Positions 62,590 through 64,000 of a DNA stretch of 64,000 bases are shown in pieces (the stretch's first letter is position 1; each line of letters starts with the position of its first letter). Made by a program: the position numbers and the translations under genes. The notes below the pieces were generated by a model. The model saw nothing but the letters and a program-made list of their open reading frames with translations. It did no database searches and was not told the DNA's origin. The DNA is from AP-15 sp963814805 (lineage in GTDB: Bacteria > Pseudomonadota > Alphaproteobacteria > ATCC43930 > CGMCC-115725): contig CAWFER010000001.1 of NCBI GenBank assembly GCA_963814805.1, positions 62,001 through 126,000 of the forward strand. Reading direction: 5' to 3'.

Positions 62590-62633
62590 TGGGTAGGCAT
62601 GGGATATCATGGGGAATTATGGGCGTCAATGGG
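62590..62633. promoter_or_regulatory. MraZ operator: five TGGG repeats with 10-bp phasing, over a candidate promoter
   Basis: TGGG starts at 62590, 62600, 62610, 62620 and 62630 on the plus strand, exactly 10 bp apart, 93-136 bp before the mraZ ATG. MraZ of E. coli binds direct TGGGN repeats separated by 5 bp, the same phasing, but with three copies. On the minus strand a TTGACG -35-like box (62629-62624) lies inside the array with a weak TATCCC 17 bp on (62606-62601), so bound MraZ would cover the promoter. Confidence 0.8.
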
Positions 62634-62640
62634 TTTTTGC

Positions 62641-63222
62641 AATGAAACTTCTGATTTTGTACCTAGTGTCTTGGCTCCTAGCTCGCCACTGCATGTAGTC
62701 GTCAGATCGGGATGGGCGCCTCGGCAGAGAAACTCTCTCGCCATGTTGTCTCCGCAGCGCGGATCGGATCGCGCCAGCTCTCGCCTGCCCCGGCGCGGAA
62801 ACGGGCGCATTTGCGAGGGGGCAGGGCGATCGGATTGCGCATGGCTCGCACCTGCCGGGACCGAGGATCCGCTGCCGACGGACGATCACGTCGGTGGCGG
62901 GGTGTTCCTGGGGGCGGCGCCCGAAAGAAACGGGCGACCCCTAAAGCCGCCCGCTCTGTCCCCCGGGTGTGGCGCGCAGAGCCGGCAATATCGCCCGCTG
63001 AGGCGCCGCCGATCATCGGGCCGCAGCCGCGAGGACCTGCGTCATGACCACACGCTTGCGAGCTTAGCCGCGTCGGATCGGGCGGCAACCGCGCAATCGG
63101 CGATCCACATTGTTTTCCCCAAGAAAGCGCTGTTATCCCCGGTCGGTCCGCCGAACTGCCCACTTCCGAAGCAGCTGGCGCCGCCATGGCGGCGGCGATT
63201 GCGCGATCGGGCGAAAAAGCGC
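62641..63222. other. Gene-free stretch between the mraZ control region and rnpB
   Basis: About 580 bp. Long open frames cross it on both strands but have arginine-rich, low-quality translations and no domains. Near 62930-62960 there is a GC-rich inverted pair (GGGCGAC / GCCGCCC) of no clear role. I see no tRNA, terminator with a T-run, or recognised small RNA. Confidence 0.6.
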
Positions 63223-63664
63223 GGCGCCAGACGGCGCGTAAGCCGGGTTCTGTACCGCTCCCGGCTCCCTCGCGGGTTTCGGGTGCGGTGACGGCCATTC
63301 CTCTGGGACGCCCGTTGCCGGACGTCTCGTGCGACCGACCCGAGCGGCGGCGCGAAGGTCCGCCCGGCGCCGCCGGATCGCTCCCCGGAGGGATCGACCC
63401 GCGATGCCTGCCGCTCCTACTTGGTCTTGCTCCCGGTGGGGTTTTCCATGCCGCCGCCGTCGCCGGCGGCGCGGTGCGCTCTTACCGCACCGTTTCACCC
63501 TTGCCGCCCGCCCGGCAGGCCGGAACGGGCTCGGCGGTGTCCTTTCTGTGGCACTATCCCTGGGGTCGCCCCCGCCGGGGGTTACCCGGCACCGTTCCTC
63601 CGTGGAGCCCGGACTTTCCTCTCCCCGCCGAGGGCGGAGAGCGGCCGTCCGGCCGTCTGGCGCC
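63223..63664 (-). ncRNA. rnpB: RNase P RNA (type A)
   Basis: Catalytic RNA of RNase P, maturing tRNA 5' ends. On the minus strand the 5' region has GAGAGGAAAGTCCGGGCTCC (conserved CR-I), and the 3' end has AGAACCCGGCTTACG. The terminal helix P1 pairs GGCGCCAGACGG (5') with CCGTCTGGCGCC (3'), a perfect 12-bp match, which sets the ends to within a few bases. About 442 nt. A TTTTT run follows the 3' end. Frames read across this region are not genes. Confidence 0.95.
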
Positions 63665-63668
63665 GACC

Positions 63669-63697
63669 AGATTTGGGCGAGGGCGCGGCTTTGTCAA
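63669..63697 (-). promoter_or_regulatory. Promoter of rnpB
   Basis: Minus-strand TTGACA (63697-63692), a 17-bp spacer, then AAATCT (63674-63669), ending about five bases before the start of P1. The -35 box is perfect and the -10 box weak. Position fits the RNA start well. Confidence 0.6.
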
Positions 63698-63739
63698 AGG
63701 CGACGATGGTTTTGCCAATCGTGCTTCTCGACGGACGCC

Positions 63740-64000
63740 TCAAGGGCTCGCGGTAACCCCGACCGAAGCGGCAAATTCCGTTTTGACGTTTCCGGCGAAC
63801 AGCGGGTTGACGAGGCTGGTGGTGTGGCCGGCGGTTGCGTCGACCGCGGTCGGGCAGGCCATATAAGGCGAGATGAATGTGTTGTGCGCGGCGTTGCGGG
63901 CATTGATCTCTAGGCAGGTCGGGGCGACTTCGAGGTCCATCGCATCGATCGTGTTGGCAAAGCTGTAGCCGTTCTCGATCAGCAGCGCCGCCCCGCCTCT
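63740..64000 (-). CDS. C-terminal part of an unidentified protein (cut by the window end)
   Basis: 86 residues up to the stop, continuing past 64000. ALLIENGYSFANTIDAMDLE, then APTCLEINARNAAHNTFISP: short alternating hydrophobic/Asn-rich strands that look like turns of a right-handed beta-helix (pectate-lyase or tail-spike type). Identification is only a structural impression. It is upstream of rnpB on the same strand with about 40 bp between its stop and the rnpB promoter. Confidence 0.5.
   Translation of the reverse strand, partial: RGGAALLIENGYSFANTIDAMDLEVAPTCLEINARNAAHNTFISPYMACPTAVDATAGHTTSLVNPLFAGNVKTEFAASVGVTASP

Noticed and set aside
62380..63291. 303-codon plus-strand frame between mraZ and rnpB
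   Set aside because: Crosses mraZ, its operator and the rnpB end; no motif, no ribosome-binding site.
1..64000. CRISPR arrays, rRNA genes, complete insertion sequences, prophage structural genes
   Set aside because: None seen. The only regular short repeats are the MraZ boxes and the two-copy repeat near 5532-5572.

Overview
The window is GC-rich chromosomal DNA from an alphaproteobacterium, most likely of the Rhodospirillales/Acetobacterales type. Evidence: the order rho-hemJ-hemH-hemE / ppsR-maf-aroE-coaE-dnaQ-secB-fxsA-tim44-mltA, which flanks the chromosome origin in many Alphaproteobacteria; a dcw cluster running mraZ to ftsZ-lpxC-bamD; and rnpB just upstream of mraZ.

Layout. 0.1-4.1 kb: rho and three late haem genes on the minus strand. 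4.1-4.5 kb: a divergent gene-free gap that is the best oriC candidate. 4.5-12.6 kb: ppsR, a broken maf remnant, an AT-richer insert with a PEP-CTERM protein behind a sigma-54-type promoter, then aroE-coaE-dnaQ, secB, a histidine phosphatase, fxsA, tim44-like and mltA. 12.7-16.9 kb: a metal block (NRAMP-like transporter with a hisE-like gene, a CsoR/RcnR-family regulator with a palindromic operator candidate, a cobalamin riboswitch, a NiCoT Ni/Co importer). 16.9-18.7 kb: an AT-richer islet of unknown genes abutting the 3' end of tRNA-Arg(CCT), including a two-gene module with a G9 tract. 18.8-26.8 kb: methyltransferase, VOC protein, aldo/keto reductase, N-formylglutamate amidohydrolase, phenylalanine hydroxylase, trehalose synthesis (otsB, otsA), glucokinase.

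27.5-33.4 kb is the most interesting region: DUF1445 and DUF4392 genes (the two halves of D-glutamate cyclase), MurL-type epimerase, MurD2-type ligase, a small lipoprotein and an MFS transporter. In the dcw cluster, murD is missing from its usual place between mraY and ftsW. Only 134 bp remain there, holding one small ORF. The bacterium therefore appears to make the D-Glu of peptidoglycan by adding L-Glu (MurD2) and epimerising it on the nucleotide precursor (MurL), and to carry enzymes that would destroy free D-Glu beside those genes.

33.4-43 kb: a second NRAMP-like gene, a TonB-like gene, ligA, recN, an ABC-2 exporter and its NEW3-domain partner. 43-62.5 kb: bamD, lpxC, ftsZ, ftsA, ftsQ, ddl, murB, murC, murG, ftsW, mraY, murF, murE, ftsI, ftsL, rsmH, mraZ, all on the minus strand and mostly coupled by 4-bp overlaps, with five 10-bp-phased TGGG repeats upstream of mraZ. 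63.2-63.7 kb: rnpB. The window ends inside an unidentified gene.

Caution: between about 26.2 and 40.1 kb many genes, including the essential ligA, are broken by single-base shifts, while genes from 40.7 to 62.5 kb are clean. This looks like local sequence error rather than gene decay.
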